This document shows, piece by piece, positions 25,198 to 34,059 of a stretch of DNA of 64,000 nucleotides. The notes beneath the pieces are model-generated. The model was given only the letters and a program-made list of their open reading frames with translations. It was not told where the DNA came from and did no database searches. Origin of the DNA: CAYVTZ01 sp964454685. Lineage in GTDB: Bacteria > Bacillota > Clostridia > Christensenellales > Christensenellaceae. Each line of letters opens with the position of its first letter. Within the stretch, counting starts at the first letter, position 1. The position numbers and the translations under genes were made by a program. The stretch spans positions 1 through 64,000 of the forward strand of contig CAYVTZ010000011.1 of NCBI GenBank assembly GCA_964454685.1, written 5' to 3'.

Positions 25198-26264
25198 AGA
25201 TGGGTTGCGTGGTGCTGGCGGCGGGTTTGTCTTTACGGTATGGCGCGAATAAATTATTGCAGGAGCTGGAGGGCGAAAGCGTGGTGCATCGTATCCTGCG
25301 CCGCGTGAAGCAAGGCGGATTTGAGACTGTGATTGCAGTGGTAAGCGACCCTGCTGTACGCGAAATTGCACAATCCCTGAGGGTGCATACCGTTTACAAC
25401 GACGCACCGGAGGAGGGGATCAGCCGATCAATCCGCTTGGGACTGGAGCAGATGCCAACGGTGGACGCCTGCATGTTTTGTGTGGCGGATCAGCCCTTTT
25501 TAAGCGGGCATAGCATCCGGAAATTGAGAACAGGATATGCGGGCGGCATTGTGGCTGCCGGATTTGGGCACATGCGGGGAAATCCTGTGGTGTTTCCACA
25601 GGCGCTGTTTGGAGAACTGATGACGCTGCATGGTGATGTGGGCGGCGGCATAGTGATAACGCGGCACCTCGATTTGCTGACTGTGATAGAGTTGGACAGC
25701 AACTTGGAATTGCGCGATATGGACACGCCATGCGATGCGGTGCAGATGCGAAGAATCAAAAACCTCTTTGTGACCGGTGAAAAGCGCGTTGGCAAAAGCA
25801 CGCTGATCCACCGGTCGCTTGCGGCTTTTGCAGGACGGGTGGGAGGCTTCCGGACAGTGCCTTATGCGCACGACGGTGTACAGGGGCACGCCTTGAGCGA
25901 TGCAGCGGGGCGCATACAAGGTTTCTTTCCGATTTCGCAGCGTACAGACCAACAGCATTGCATTGCGATAAGCGCCTCCTTTGAGCAGGCGGGTTGTGAT
26001 ATGCTAAGATCGGCAGCGGATTGTGATTTGGTTTTGATGGACGAGCTGGGGCGATTAGAGCGCGACGCAAAACAATTTCAGCGTTGTGTGTTTGCGGCGC
26101 TGGATGCGAAAGCGCCTGTTCTGGGCGTGTTGCAGCAGGGTGAAATCGATTGGATGGAGCCGGTGTTCCGGCGTTCCGATACCTGCATCATTCGAGTAGA
26201 CGAAGATTCTCGCGCGTGGGCGCAACAAAAAATTCAACAATTTTTGACAGGAGAAACAAGATGA
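25188..26264 (+). CDS. MocA-like nucleotidyltransferase fused to a THEP1-like NTPase
   Basis: This 358-residue fusion carries an NTP-transferase of the MocA/MobA type in residues 1-190. Its signature LAAGLSLRYGANKLL binds NTP, and CVADQPFL is the metal-binding site. From about residue 190 a second P-loop domain begins: GEKRVGKST (197-205) and Walker B LVLMDELGRLE (281-291), typical of THEP1 nucleoside triphosphatases. MocA makes molybdopterin cytosine dinucleotide for xanthine-dehydrogenase-type enzymes. The NTPase half is unassigned but likely helps cofactor maturation. The start is uncertain: ATG 25188 (weak AGGTG) or ATG 25200. It overlaps guaD by four bases. Confidence 0.82.
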   Translation: MAVKMGCVVLAAGLSLRYGANKLLQELEGESVVHRILRRVKQGGFETVIAVVSDPAVREIAQSLRVHTVYNDAPEEGISRSIRLGLEQMPTVDACMFCVADQPFLSGHSIRKLRTGYAGGIVAAGFGHMRGNPVVFPQALFGELMTLHGDVGGGIVITRHLDLLTVIELDSNLELRDMDTPCDAVQMRRIKNLFVTGEKRVGKSTLIHRSLAAFAGRVGGFRTVPYAHDGVQGHALSDAAGRIQGFFPISQRTDQQHCIAISASFEQAGCDMLRSAADCDLVLMDELGRLERDAKQFQRCVFAALDAKAPVLGVLQQGEIDWMEPVFRRSDTCIIRVDEDSRAWAQQKIQQFLTGETR

Positions 26265-27514
26265 ATTTTGCATTGAAAGGCACTTTTTTACATGGCAATC
26301 CACTGGTAGAGGAGGAAGGCTATCTAATTATTCAAGATGGTGTCATCAAGGAATGGCAATATCACTATGAAGGTGATTTTCCGGTGATGGATCACTCGGG
26401 CTGCATCATTGTGCCGGGGTTGTGCGATATGCACGTACACGCACCGCAATACCCTGCGCGGGGATTTGGCATGGACTTGCCTTTGCTACCTTGGCTGGAG
26501 GCGTACACCTTTCCGCAGGAAAGTATGTTTGATGATTTGTCGTACGCGCGTCAGGTTTACGCCGAGTTTGTTCGGGATCTGGTGCGAAACGGTACGACGC
26601 GCGCCGCTGTATTTGGGACGATTCACACGGATGCGACGCTACTGTTGATGCAAATGTTGGAAGATGCGGGTGTCTGTGCCTTGGTAGGCAAGGTGAATAT
26701 GGATCGCAACGCTCCGGACAGCCTATGTGAGCGTGATTCGATGGGCGAAACATTCCGTTGGCTGGAGGCGTGTCAAGACTTTAGACTGGTGCAGCCGATC
26801 ATTACGCCTCGCTTTATTCCTTCTTGCACGCCGGACTTGTTGACGGAGCTGGGACGGCTGGCAGGACAGCGCGGGTTGCGGGTGCAGTCGCACCTCTCGG
26901 AATCCGAGAGCGAGGTGCAATGGGTGCGCGCGCTGGAGCCGGATTGCGATTTTTATGCGCGTGCATATCAAAAATATGGCCTGCTTCACGGGTCGGTGAT
27001 GGCGCACTGCGTGCAATCCTCGCCGCAGGAACGGGAACTGTTGCGTGAGGAAAAGGTGCTGGCGGTGCATTGCCCGGACTCCAACATTAATCTTGCCAGC
27101 GGCATCGCACCGATGCGCGAAATGCTGCAATCTGGTGTGCGTGTGGCGCTGGGGTCGGACATCGCGGGGGGGCATCATCTAAACCTGCTGGATGTGATGG
27201 CGGTTGCGGTTCGCGCTTCCAAATTGCGCGGTACGGCGGAGCAGATTTTGAAATTTGAAGAGGCGTTTGAGATGGGAACATCCGGTGGCGCTGCGTACTT
27301 TGGGGCAGAGGGTGGATTTGCCGGCGGAAGCAAGCTGCATGCTGTTGTGCTTTGGGATAAGACCAACCCGAGAACATTGGAGCGGCACGGTGCCAAGGAG
27401 CGTTTGCAGCGCTTAGCCTATTGCGCCGAACAGCGGGAGACAGTGGCTGTCTATGGTGAAGGTAAGCTTTTGTATGCCGTGCCGGATGCGCCGGAGCGGT
27501 TTATCAAGTGGTAG
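26261..27514 (+). CDS. guaD: Guanine deaminase
   Basis: This 417-residue amidohydrolase converts guanine to xanthine and ammonia. LCDMHVHAPQYPARG holds the first zinc pair (H58, H60) and the PQYPxRG guanine-deaminase hallmark. QSHLSESESEVQWV, MAHCVQSS and LGSDIAGGHHLNLL supply the remaining ligands. SsnA-type paralogues are an alternative, but the PQYP motif favours GuaD. ATG 26261 with AGGAGA overlaps the mocA stop. Its product xanthine would feed the neighbouring molybdo-hydroxylase. The 3' end overlaps the convergent DNA glycosylase gene by 11 bases. Confidence 0.9.
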   Translation: MNFALKGTFLHGNPLVEEEGYLIIQDGVIKEWQYHYEGDFPVMDHSGCIIVPGLCDMHVHAPQYPARGFGMDLPLLPWLEAYTFPQESMFDDLSYARQVYAEFVRDLVRNGTTRAAVFGTIHTDATLLLMQMLEDAGVCALVGKVNMDRNAPDSLCERDSMGETFRWLEACQDFRLVQPIITPRFIPSCTPDLLTELGRLAGQRGLRVQSHLSESESEVQWVRALEPDCDFYARAYQKYGLLHGSVMAHCVQSSPQERELLREEKVLAVHCPDSNINLASGIAPMREMLQSGVRVALGSDIAGGHHLNLLDVMAVAVRASKLRGTAEQILKFEEAFEMGTSGGAAYFGAEGGFAGGSKLHAVVLWDKTNPRTLERHGAKERLQRLAYCAEQRETVAVYGEGKLLYAVPDAPERFIKW

Positions 27515-27989
27515 CAAGCGCCTTGCGCCAGAGTACCAGCTTTTGATCGAAAGACAGGCTGGCGTGTGCCGGACTGGAGGAAGGCACCTGCACCGTCGGA
27601 ATGGCAAGATGCTTAAAATGACGGTGATATAATTGCGCTGCTTTACCGCCATTGAGCACTATTTTGCAAATGTGCGGATGATCGGCAAAAAACGCGTCGA
27701 AATCATTGGGGAGCGGTGCAAGAATGCTGCTGTCCAGTGATCCTTCCCGTGTTGCCTGCGCAACGACATCCCATAGGGCTATGCCGTGGCGTAGCAGCAT
27801 ATTCAGCCGCTGCGTGCAGTCGGTTGGTAAAGGCTCATCAAGCAAGACGCAAATCAATTTCCAGAACTGGTTTTGCGGATGCGCGTAATATTGCTGCATG
27901 GCAAGCGAACGTTCGCCGGGCAGTGAGCCTAGAATAAGTATGGTGCAGTGCCCGTCAGCAACGGGGGGCATGCTGTACTTGCGTGTCAT
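27504..27989 (-). CDS. DNA-deoxyinosine glycosylase (uracil-DNA glycosylase superfamily, family 6-like)
   Basis: This 161-residue single-domain base-excision enzyme of the UDG fold has LILGSLPGERSLAMQQYYA followed by HPQNQFW, the pattern of hypoxanthine-DNA glycosylases (family 6). NGGKAAQLYHRH and VPSSSPAHA form the second active-site strand. It would remove deaminated adenine (hypoxanthine) from DNA. AAGGA before ATG 27989 fixes the start; the in-frame ATG at 28025 has no ribosome binding site. It lies tail-to-tail with guanine deaminase, which may be meaningful given local purine deamination. Confidence 0.82.
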   Translation of the reverse strand: MTRKYSMPPVADGHCTILILGSLPGERSLAMQQYYAHPQNQFWKLICVLLDEPLPTDCTQRLNMLLRHGIALWDVVAQATREGSLDSSILAPLPNDFDAFFADHPHICKIVLNGGKAAQLYHRHFKHLAIPTVQVPSSSPAHASLSFDQKLVLWRKALATT

Positions 27990-28314
27990 AGTCGGTTCCT
28001 TTCCAAGTGCGTTGTCTTTATTCATTTTAACATATCAAGAAATCACATCAAAGCGCAGGATATGCGGCGCAAAAAGGCGCGACTTTTTCTGACAAATTGT
28101 TACGCATCGTGCACACAGATGATAAAATGCTTGCGAATGCCTTTGCAGAAGGGATTTTTTGATGCGCATCAAATCATAAAAGAAAAAAATCATAAAATCA
28201 AGTAGCACAAATGTGCCTATTCGCAAAATCGGTTGAATCATTCTGCACATATATGATAGACTGCGCTTATCGAAGAAGGTTCACAAACAAGCGGCAAGAA
28301 TTTGAAGGTGTAGG
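27990..28314. other. Intergenic control region before the SorC regulator
   Basis: This 325-base gap has no gene. It holds two near-identical 14-mers, GCACACAGATGATA (28111-28124) and GCACATATATGATA (28245-28258), each placed at a possible -10. It also holds a small palindrome, GCACA-AA-TGTGC (28205-28216). TTGTTA (28097-28102) lies 17 bases before TGATAA, and TTGAAT (28233-28238) lies 18 bases before TAGACT. These are candidates for promoter and operator sites of the SorC operon. Confidence 0.4.
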
Positions 28315-29289
28315 ATGATGATGGATCCCAAAGAGGCGAAACAGGCACGTTATTTGGATATGCTTGCTGAAATCGCTTCCATGTATTACGAACACAACAT
28401 GACACAATCAGAAATTGCCGATGTGCTGTGCATCTCGCGCTCACGCATTTCCCGTTTGCTCAAGGCGGCAAAGGAAAAAGACGTGGTGGAAGTACACATC
28501 CACTACGCTTGCGAACGCGCATACGAGCTGGAAGAAATCTTAAAAAGAAGATATCAGATGAACCAGGTAATCGTAGTAAATGACTCCAAGCTGGATTACA
28601 AAGATTCCCTGCGGGAGATGGGGAAGCTGGCTGCGGAATATTTCGACAGCATCGTCAAAGACAAAATGACGGTTGGGATATCGTGGGGCAGATCCATCAG
28701 CAAAATGATTGAGGCTTTAAAGGAGCGTCCGGATGTCTATTTGGAAATTGTGCAGATCATGGGCGGTGTGCGCAGCGACAATCATCCGGTGGATATCCCG
28801 GAACTGATCATTAACATGGCGCGTCGGTTCCGCGCAAAGGGATATCGTATGAATGCGCCGCTTTATGTGAGTGAGGACGCTGCGCGCCAGACCTTGATGA
28901 AGCTGCCGATCATTGAAAATGTGCTGATCAAGGCTCGACGGTCTGACATTGTTGTCACGGGCGTGGGGAATGTATCGGATGACACATTTTCCTTCATGTG
29001 GGGAAGCCATCACAACTACGAGGATCTGTTGGAACTGCGTGAGCGTGGTGCGGTGGGGTTTATCTGCGCGCAGGCGTATGACATTCATGGAAAGGAAATC
29101 CAAAACAATTTCAATAAAAGCATTGTCGGGATCTCGCTCAATGATCTCAAAAAAGTGAAAACCGTCATGGGTATTTCCGGAGGCAAGCAAAAGGCAAACG
29201 CTGTTGCGGGGGCACTGCACGGAAAATATCTCAATGTTCTTGTGACAGATCGAAGCTGCGCACAGGAAATCATCAGAATGGATAAATGA
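28315..29289 (+). CDS. SorC/DeoR-family sugar-responsive transcription regulator
   Basis: This 324-residue cytosolic repressor or activator has an N-terminal helix-turn-helix (MTQSEIADVLCISRSRISRL, about 30-49). A SorC sugar-binding domain (about 65-320) contains VGISWGRSI and VVTGVGNVSDD, the usual phosphosugar-binding loops. SorC proteins respond to a phosphorylated intermediate of the pathway they control. It starts the ascorbate-like operon 2; the binding-protein gene begins 46 bases later. Three tandem ATGs at 28315-28323 make the exact start uncertain. Confidence 0.9.
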   Translation: MMMDPKEAKQARYLDMLAEIASMYYEHNMTQSEIADVLCISRSRISRLLKAAKEKDVVEVHIHYACERAYELEEILKRRYQMNQVIVVNDSKLDYKDSLREMGKLAAEYFDSIVKDKMTVGISWGRSISKMIEALKERPDVYLEIVQIMGGVRSDNHPVDIPELIINMARRFRAKGYRMNAPLYVSEDAARQTLMKLPIIENVLIKARRSDIVVTGVGNVSDDTFSFMWGSHHNYEDLLELRERGAVGFICAQAYDIHGKEIQNNFNKSIVGISLNDLKKVKTVMGISGGKQKANAVAGALHGKYLNVLVTDRSCAQEIIRMDK

Positions 29290-29335
29290 TTTTTTGCACT
29301 GGATGCAAAACTTAATATTAGAGGAGGAAAAACAA

Positions 29336-30502
29336 ATGAAAAAGAGCGTAATTGTATGGATGCTTGTGGTTGTTTTAGCAGCCACGATGCTAGCTGGCTG
29401 CCAAGCAGCACCGGCGGCAACAACATCACAGGAACCGGCAGCGGCGAAAGATGCGGCTGAACCGGCGGCAGCAGAGACGGCAAAAACAGAGGATGCGGCG
29501 GCGCCGGCAGACGGCATCAGCGTGTTTGACGGAGAACTCACCGTTGCGGGCGGCCCATATAAAGTGGCACTGTGCAACAACTCTGTTGGAAACTCGTGGC
29601 GGATGCAGATGGTGGCGGAGTTTGAAAATGCTTGCAAGGAATTGCAGGATGCCGGTGTGGTAAGTGAATATTATATCACAAACTCGGACGGCGACATCTC
29701 CAAACAGATCAACGATATGCGTGACTTGATCACAAAGGGCGTTGATGTGATTGCAATCACTTGCTCCTCCGGCACAGCGCTGACAGACGTATGTGATGAA
29801 GCGATGGAAGAGGGCATCAAAGTGGTATCCTTTGACAACTACCTCGAATATGAAGACGGACAGGTAAACGAGACCTCCAGAATCGGAGTAGACCAGGAAG
29901 AATTTGGCAGAATATGGGCAGAATGGCTGGCGGAGCAGCTTGGCGGCAAGGGTAATATCATCCTGTTACAGGGTATGGCAGGCACCTCCGGCAGCGAGCA
30001 GCGCTGGGCAGGCGCAGAAAAAGTATTCACGCAGTATCCCGACATCAAAATACTTGGCGAAGGCTTTGGCGATTGGGATTATGCAAAGGGCAAGACTGCG
30101 GCAGAGCAACTGATTGCGGCGCATGGTGAGAACATCAATGGCGTGTGGTCGCAAGGCGGCGCTATGACACAAGGTGCGATTGACGCGTTCAACGAACGCG
30201 GACTCAAGCTGGTTCCCATGACGGGCGAGGCAAACAATGGCATGCTGAAAGCATGGCAGGCGAATCAAGGCAAGGGATTCACCAGCGTTGCGCCGGACTC
30301 TCCCTCCTATGTAAGCGTAGAAGCGTTGAAGCTGGGCCTGAAAGCGCTGAATGGTGAAGATGTTTCCGGATATCACGCGTTCCCGTTGCAAATGGTGACG
30401 GAAGAGACGCTGGATCAGTATGTGAAGCCTGATCTTCCGGACAGCTTCTGGGTATTCACACATTTGAGCGATGCGCAGATTGCGGAGTTGTTCAGCAAAT
30501 AA
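29336..30502 (+). CDS. Sugar-binding lipoprotein of ABC transporter 2
   Basis: This 388-residue lipoprotein has a signal peptide ending MLAG-C22, an Ala/Glu/Pro tether to about residue 62 and a Peripla_BP_4 domain beginning GGPYKVALCNNSVGNSW. A GAGGAGG site precedes ATG 29336. It is the receptor for the importer with two permeases downstream. With UlaG, UlaE and UlaF in the operon, the ligand may be L-ascorbate or a related sugar acid or methylated derivative. That is inference, as all known Ula uptake is by PTS. Confidence 0.88.
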   Translation: MKKSVIVWMLVVVLAATMLAGCQAAPAATTSQEPAAAKDAAEPAAAETAKTEDAAAPADGISVFDGELTVAGGPYKVALCNNSVGNSWRMQMVAEFENACKELQDAGVVSEYYITNSDGDISKQINDMRDLITKGVDVIAITCSSGTALTDVCDEAMEEGIKVVSFDNYLEYEDGQVNETSRIGVDQEEFGRIWAEWLAEQLGGKGNIILLQGMAGTSGSEQRWAGAEKVFTQYPDIKILGEGFGDWDYAKGKTAAEQLIAAHGENINGVWSQGGAMTQGAIDAFNERGLKLVPMTGEANNGMLKAWQANQGKGFTSVAPDSPSYVSVEALKLGLKALNGEDVSGYHAFPLQMVTEETLDQYVKPDLPDSFWVFTHLSDAQIAELFSK

Positions 30503-30511
30503 TGTATGGGT

Positions 30512-30539
30512 GCGGTGCACGGAGCAATCCGTGCACCGC
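30512..30539 (+). terminator. Perfect intercistronic hairpin with GNRA loop
   Basis: GCGGTGCACGGA (30512-30523) pairs with TCCGTGCACCGC (30528-30539) around a GCAA tetraloop. No T-run follows, so it is more likely an mRNA stabiliser or processing guard for the binding-protein message than a full terminator. Confidence 0.7.
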
Positions 30540-30559
30540 GTAAAAGTGAGGAGAAAACG

Positions 30560-32053
30560 ATGGACAGACACATGCTGGAAATGACCGAGATTTCAAAATC
30601 CTTCGGCGGTGTACATGCGCTGAAAAAGGTTGATTTTTCTTGCGAAGTTGGAGAAGTCCACTGTCTTGCAGGTGAAAACGGTGCGGGGAAAAGCACGCTG
30701 CTCAAAATGCTGGCAGGGCTCTTTGCGCCGGACAGCGGAACCATTTCACTCAACGGGGAGATCGTTCGCTTTACCGGGCCGTGGGATGCGCAGAAAAAGG
30801 GAATCGGTATGGTGTTTCAGGAACTGACGCTGGTGCCGGATATGACGGTGCTGGAAAATATTTTTCTGAACATTGAACCCAAAAAGCGTTTCGGCATAGT
30901 GGATAAGCGGAAAATGCTGGAAAAGCTGAATGCGCTTATGGATCGGTATGACATCCACATCGATACGGAAACAGTTGTGAAGCGTATGTCGGTGGCACAG
31001 CAGCAGATGACGGAGATTTTGAAGCTGCTGCTGCACGACCCCAGCATCATTATTTTGGACGAGCCAACCTCGGCGTTGGCGCGCAAAGAGGTGGAAAAGC
31101 TTTATGCCATCATGCGCGCAATGACCGCGCAAGGGAAAACCGTTATCTTTATCAGCCACCGTATGGAGGAAGTGTTTGAAATCTCTGATCGTATCACGGT
31201 GTTTAAGGATGGCGAAAAGGTGGGCACGCGTAAAATCAAGGAAATCAACGAAGAAGACCTCATTAAAATGATGGTTGGTCGCCCGCTGAACAATATCTTT
31301 CCGCACGGCAATGAAATTGATGAATCCCAAGTGGTGTTTGAAGCGCGGGAAATCGAGGTGGAAGGCAGCGTGCATGGCGTGAGCTTTCAGGTGAAAAAAG
31401 GCGCGGTGCTGGGTATTGCCGGGCTGGCAGGGCATGGGCAGACCGAATTGCTCAACAGCATTGCAGGCGTGATACCCAAAAAATCGGGACAGGTCTTGAT
31501 CAATGGCACGGAAGTGAATACGAAAAAATCTTGGAAAGCGATTGAGGCAGGCATTGCCATCGTGCCGGAGGATCGTAAGACAGAAGGGTTGATGCTTGCG
31601 CTGTCTGTTCGTAAGAATTTAACGGTAGCAAGCCTGAAAAAATATACGCAAGGCTTTTCCTTGAGCAGTAAAAAGGAAAAGGGATTTGTCAGCGATATGA
31701 TCCGTAAGCTTTCCATCAAAACGGCGAGCGCGGAGCTGCCTGTGCAGAGTCTGTCCGGCGGCAATCAACAAAAGGTAGCACTGGGCAAGGGGCTTGCCAT
31801 CAATCCTAAAGTATTGCTGTTCAACGAACCAACGCGTGGCATCGATGTGGAAGCCAAGAGCGAGTTTTATAAGATCATGCGCGATCTTGCCCGTGAGGGC
31901 GTTGCCGTCATCATCACATCAAGCGATTTGATGGAGATCGTAGGCATGTGTGACAACATCGTTGTGATGTATGAAGGTAAGGTGACGGGTGAACTGGGGA
32001 AGCAGGACATCACGGAAGAAAACATCATGCGGTATGCCGTTGGCCTAAAGTGA
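30560..32053 (+). CDS. Sugar ABC transporter ATPase (RbsA-like)
   Basis: This 497-residue double-NBD ATPase has an intact Walker A (GENGAGKST), VAQQQMTEIL, and DEPTSALA with a normal H-loop in domain 1. Domain 2 has GLAGHGQTE, VPEDRKTEG and LSGGNQQKV. Its Walker B reads LLFNEPTRGIDVE, with Asn in place of the first acidic residue, so the second site is probably weak, as is common in this family. ATG 30560 has GAGGAG upstream. It overlaps the next gene by four bases. Confidence 0.92.
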   Translation: MDRHMLEMTEISKSFGGVHALKKVDFSCEVGEVHCLAGENGAGKSTLLKMLAGLFAPDSGTISLNGEIVRFTGPWDAQKKGIGMVFQELTLVPDMTVLENIFLNIEPKKRFGIVDKRKMLEKLNALMDRYDIHIDTETVVKRMSVAQQQMTEILKLLLHDPSIIILDEPTSALARKEVEKLYAIMRAMTAQGKTVIFISHRMEEVFEISDRITVFKDGEKVGTRKIKEINEEDLIKMMVGRPLNNIFPHGNEIDESQVVFEAREIEVEGSVHGVSFQVKKGAVLGIAGLAGHGQTELLNSIAGVIPKKSGQVLINGTEVNTKKSWKAIEAGIAIVPEDRKTEGLMLALSVRKNLTVASLKKYTQGFSLSSKKEKGFVSDMIRKLSIKTASAELPVQSLSGGNQQKVALGKGLAINPKVLLFNEPTRGIDVEAKSEFYKIMRDLAREGVAVIITSSDLMEIVGMCDNIVVMYEGKVTGELGKQDITEENIMRYAVGLK

Positions 32054-33024
32054 GGGGAACAAAACCTTTAACACTGAAATCCAATCATTTTTGGAACAAG
32101 AACAGTCAGGTCATCATTATATGTTTGTTCACCGTGGGGATCATGGTGGTTGCGGCGATCCTCGATCAGGACTTTTTAACGACGCGTAATTTAAACAATT
32201 TTGTGCTGAATGCACTGCCACTGATGATCGTATCCTTTGGTGAAATGATGATTATTCTGACGGCTGGGATAGACCTTTCGCTGGGCAGCATTTTAAGCCT
32301 GAGCAATGTGGTTTGTGTGGCGGTTATGGATCCGAAGAACCCGATCACCATTCCACTTGCCATTCTGGCGGCGCTTGCAGTAGGATTGGGCTGCGGCGCA
32401 TTCAATGGCTTGCTGGTTACCAAGGCGCGGCTTTCTCCTGTGATTGCCACCATCATTACGATGAATATTTTTGGTGGCGCTGCGCTTGCGATACAGCCGG
32501 TTCCGGGCGGTGATGTGCCGAGTGCGTTTGCGAAGTTTATGCTGGGGAAATCGGGCTTTCCAACGCATATCGTTTTGATGATTGTTGTGACGCTGGTGCT
32601 GTGGGCGTTGACAACATACTGCGCGGCAGGCAAAAAAATGAGGGCAGTGGGCGGCAACGAGGATGCTGCATACTCCACCGGCATTTTGATTAATCGGGTC
32701 AAACTGCTCACATATAGCCTGGCGGGATTTCTAACAGCGATTGCGGCGGTGTTTTTGACGGCGCAGATGCGCAGCGGCGATGCGGCGGTCGGCAATTCCT
32801 ATTCCCTGAACGCCATCACGGTTGCGGTGGTGGGCGGCACGCTGCTTACAGGCGCGGTCGGCAACATTTTAGGAGCTGCGGCGGGCGCTTTTATGATAAT
32901 GGTCATCAATAACATACTGAATTTGGTGGGTGTATCCTCTTTTTACCAGTATGTGTTTCAGGGACTGATTTTAATTGCGGCTCTTGCCATCAGTTCTCTG
33001 CGGACCAGAGCCCGCACAGCATAA
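32050..33024 (+). CDS. Sugar ABC permease 1 of transporter 2
   Basis: This 324-residue BPD_transp_2 permease has ILTAGIDLSLGSIL as family hallmark and a VVGGTLLTGAVGNILGAAAG coupling segment. It has roughly ten hydrophobic helices. The only suitable start is GTG 32050, overlapping the ATPase stop (GTGA), without a clear ribosome binding site. Translation is probably coupled. A second, divergent permease follows, so the channel may be a heterodimer. Confidence 0.88.
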   Translation: MRGTKPLTLKSNHFWNKNSQVIIICLFTVGIMVVAAILDQDFLTTRNLNNFVLNALPLMIVSFGEMMIILTAGIDLSLGSILSLSNVVCVAVMDPKNPITIPLAILAALAVGLGCGAFNGLLVTKARLSPVIATIITMNIFGGAALAIQPVPGGDVPSAFAKFMLGKSGFPTHIVLMIVVTLVLWALTTYCAAGKKMRAVGGNEDAAYSTGILINRVKLLTYSLAGFLTAIAAVFLTAQMRSGDAAVGNSYSLNAITVAVVGGTLLTGAVGNILGAAAGAFMIMVINNILNLVGVSSFYQYVFQGLILIAALAISSLRTRARTA

Positions 33025-33051
33025 GGCATTCTTGGAAAGGTGGTTGAACAG

Positions 33052-34044
33052 ATGAATACAAATCAATTAAATGCTTCTTCGGGAATGTCGGTAAAAACAA
33101 TAGGCAAAAAGATCGTGGAGACCGGATTGCTGGTCTATATCGTGCTCATTGCCCTACTCGTGGCGGCGCAGTTCATTATTCCCGGATTTTTGGACATCAA
33201 GAACATTGGCAACATATTAAAAATTGCCTCCTTTACCGGCATCGCGGCAATCGGTCAGACACTGGTAATCCTATTGGGCGGCATTGATATGTCGGTGTCT
33301 TTTGTGGTCACATTCTCCAACATGATCGCGGCGCAACTGATGCTGGGGTCGGATGCAAACATTCCCATCACGATTGTGGTGGTGGTGCTGGTGGGGGCGC
33401 TGATCGGCTTTGCCAGTGCGGCAGGCATCAACTTTTTGAAGATTCCGCCTATGATTATGACGCTGGGCGTGGGAACCATGGTACAGGGCATTGCGCTACT
33501 ATACAGTAAAGGAGCGCCCAAAGGCAATGCTGCGCCACTGGTGCGGCACATTGTAAACGACACGGTTGTGGGAGGCTCGTGTTCGTGGATTGTCGTGATT
33601 TGGATTATTGTTTCCGCACTGGTGATTTTCCTGCTGTACAAGACAGTAGCAGGGCGCAAGCTTTACGCGGTAGGAACAAACCCCATAGCAGCGCGTTTTG
33701 CAGGCATCAATACCAAGGCGGTGCTGATGATTTGCTATATGATCTCCGGTATTACAGCCGCGATGACAGGGCTGATTTTGGCCGGATACACGGGGACGGC
33801 TTCGGCAGAATCGGGAGAGCCATATTCGATGAACACCATTGTAGCGGTTGTAATCGGCGGAACAGCCATGACAGGCGGCAAAGGTGGATATGCCGGAACG
33901 GTTGCGGGAGCGATTATCATGACCGTGATTGACAGCATACTGACCGTGGTGAATATTCCGAAGTCGGGCAGAATGATTGTGCAGGGGCTGATGGTGCTGC
34001 TGATGATCATGATTTATGGCAGAAACAGAAAACAATACGTCTGA
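33052..34044 (+). CDS. Sugar ABC permease 2 of transporter 2
   Basis: This 330-residue permease of the same family has ILLGGIDMSVSFVV in place of the usual GIDLSxG, and VVIGGTAMTGGKGGYAGT near the C-terminus. It would pair with the 32050 product. ATG 33052 is favoured by AGGTGG eight bases upstream; GTG 33040 overlaps that site. It runs into the MttB-like gene with a 15-base gap. Confidence 0.88.
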   Translation: MNTNQLNASSGMSVKTIGKKIVETGLLVYIVLIALLVAAQFIIPGFLDIKNIGNILKIASFTGIAAIGQTLVILLGGIDMSVSFVVTFSNMIAAQLMLGSDANIPITIVVVVLVGALIGFASAAGINFLKIPPMIMTLGVGTMVQGIALLYSKGAPKGNAAPLVRHIVNDTVVGGSCSWIVVIWIIVSALVIFLLYKTVAGRKLYAVGTNPIAARFAGINTKAVLMICYMISGITAAMTGLILAGYTGTASAESGEPYSMNTIVAVVIGGTAMTGGKGGYAGTVAGAIIMTVIDSILTVVNIPKSGRMIVQGLMVLLMIMIYGRNRKQYV

Positions 34045-34059
34045 TTGTGAGGGATGATC

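Noticed and set aside
28717..29637. 306-codon minus-strand frame opposite the SorC gene and the next lipoprotein
   Set aside because: It crosses a plus-strand gene boundary and has no ribosome binding site or family motif.
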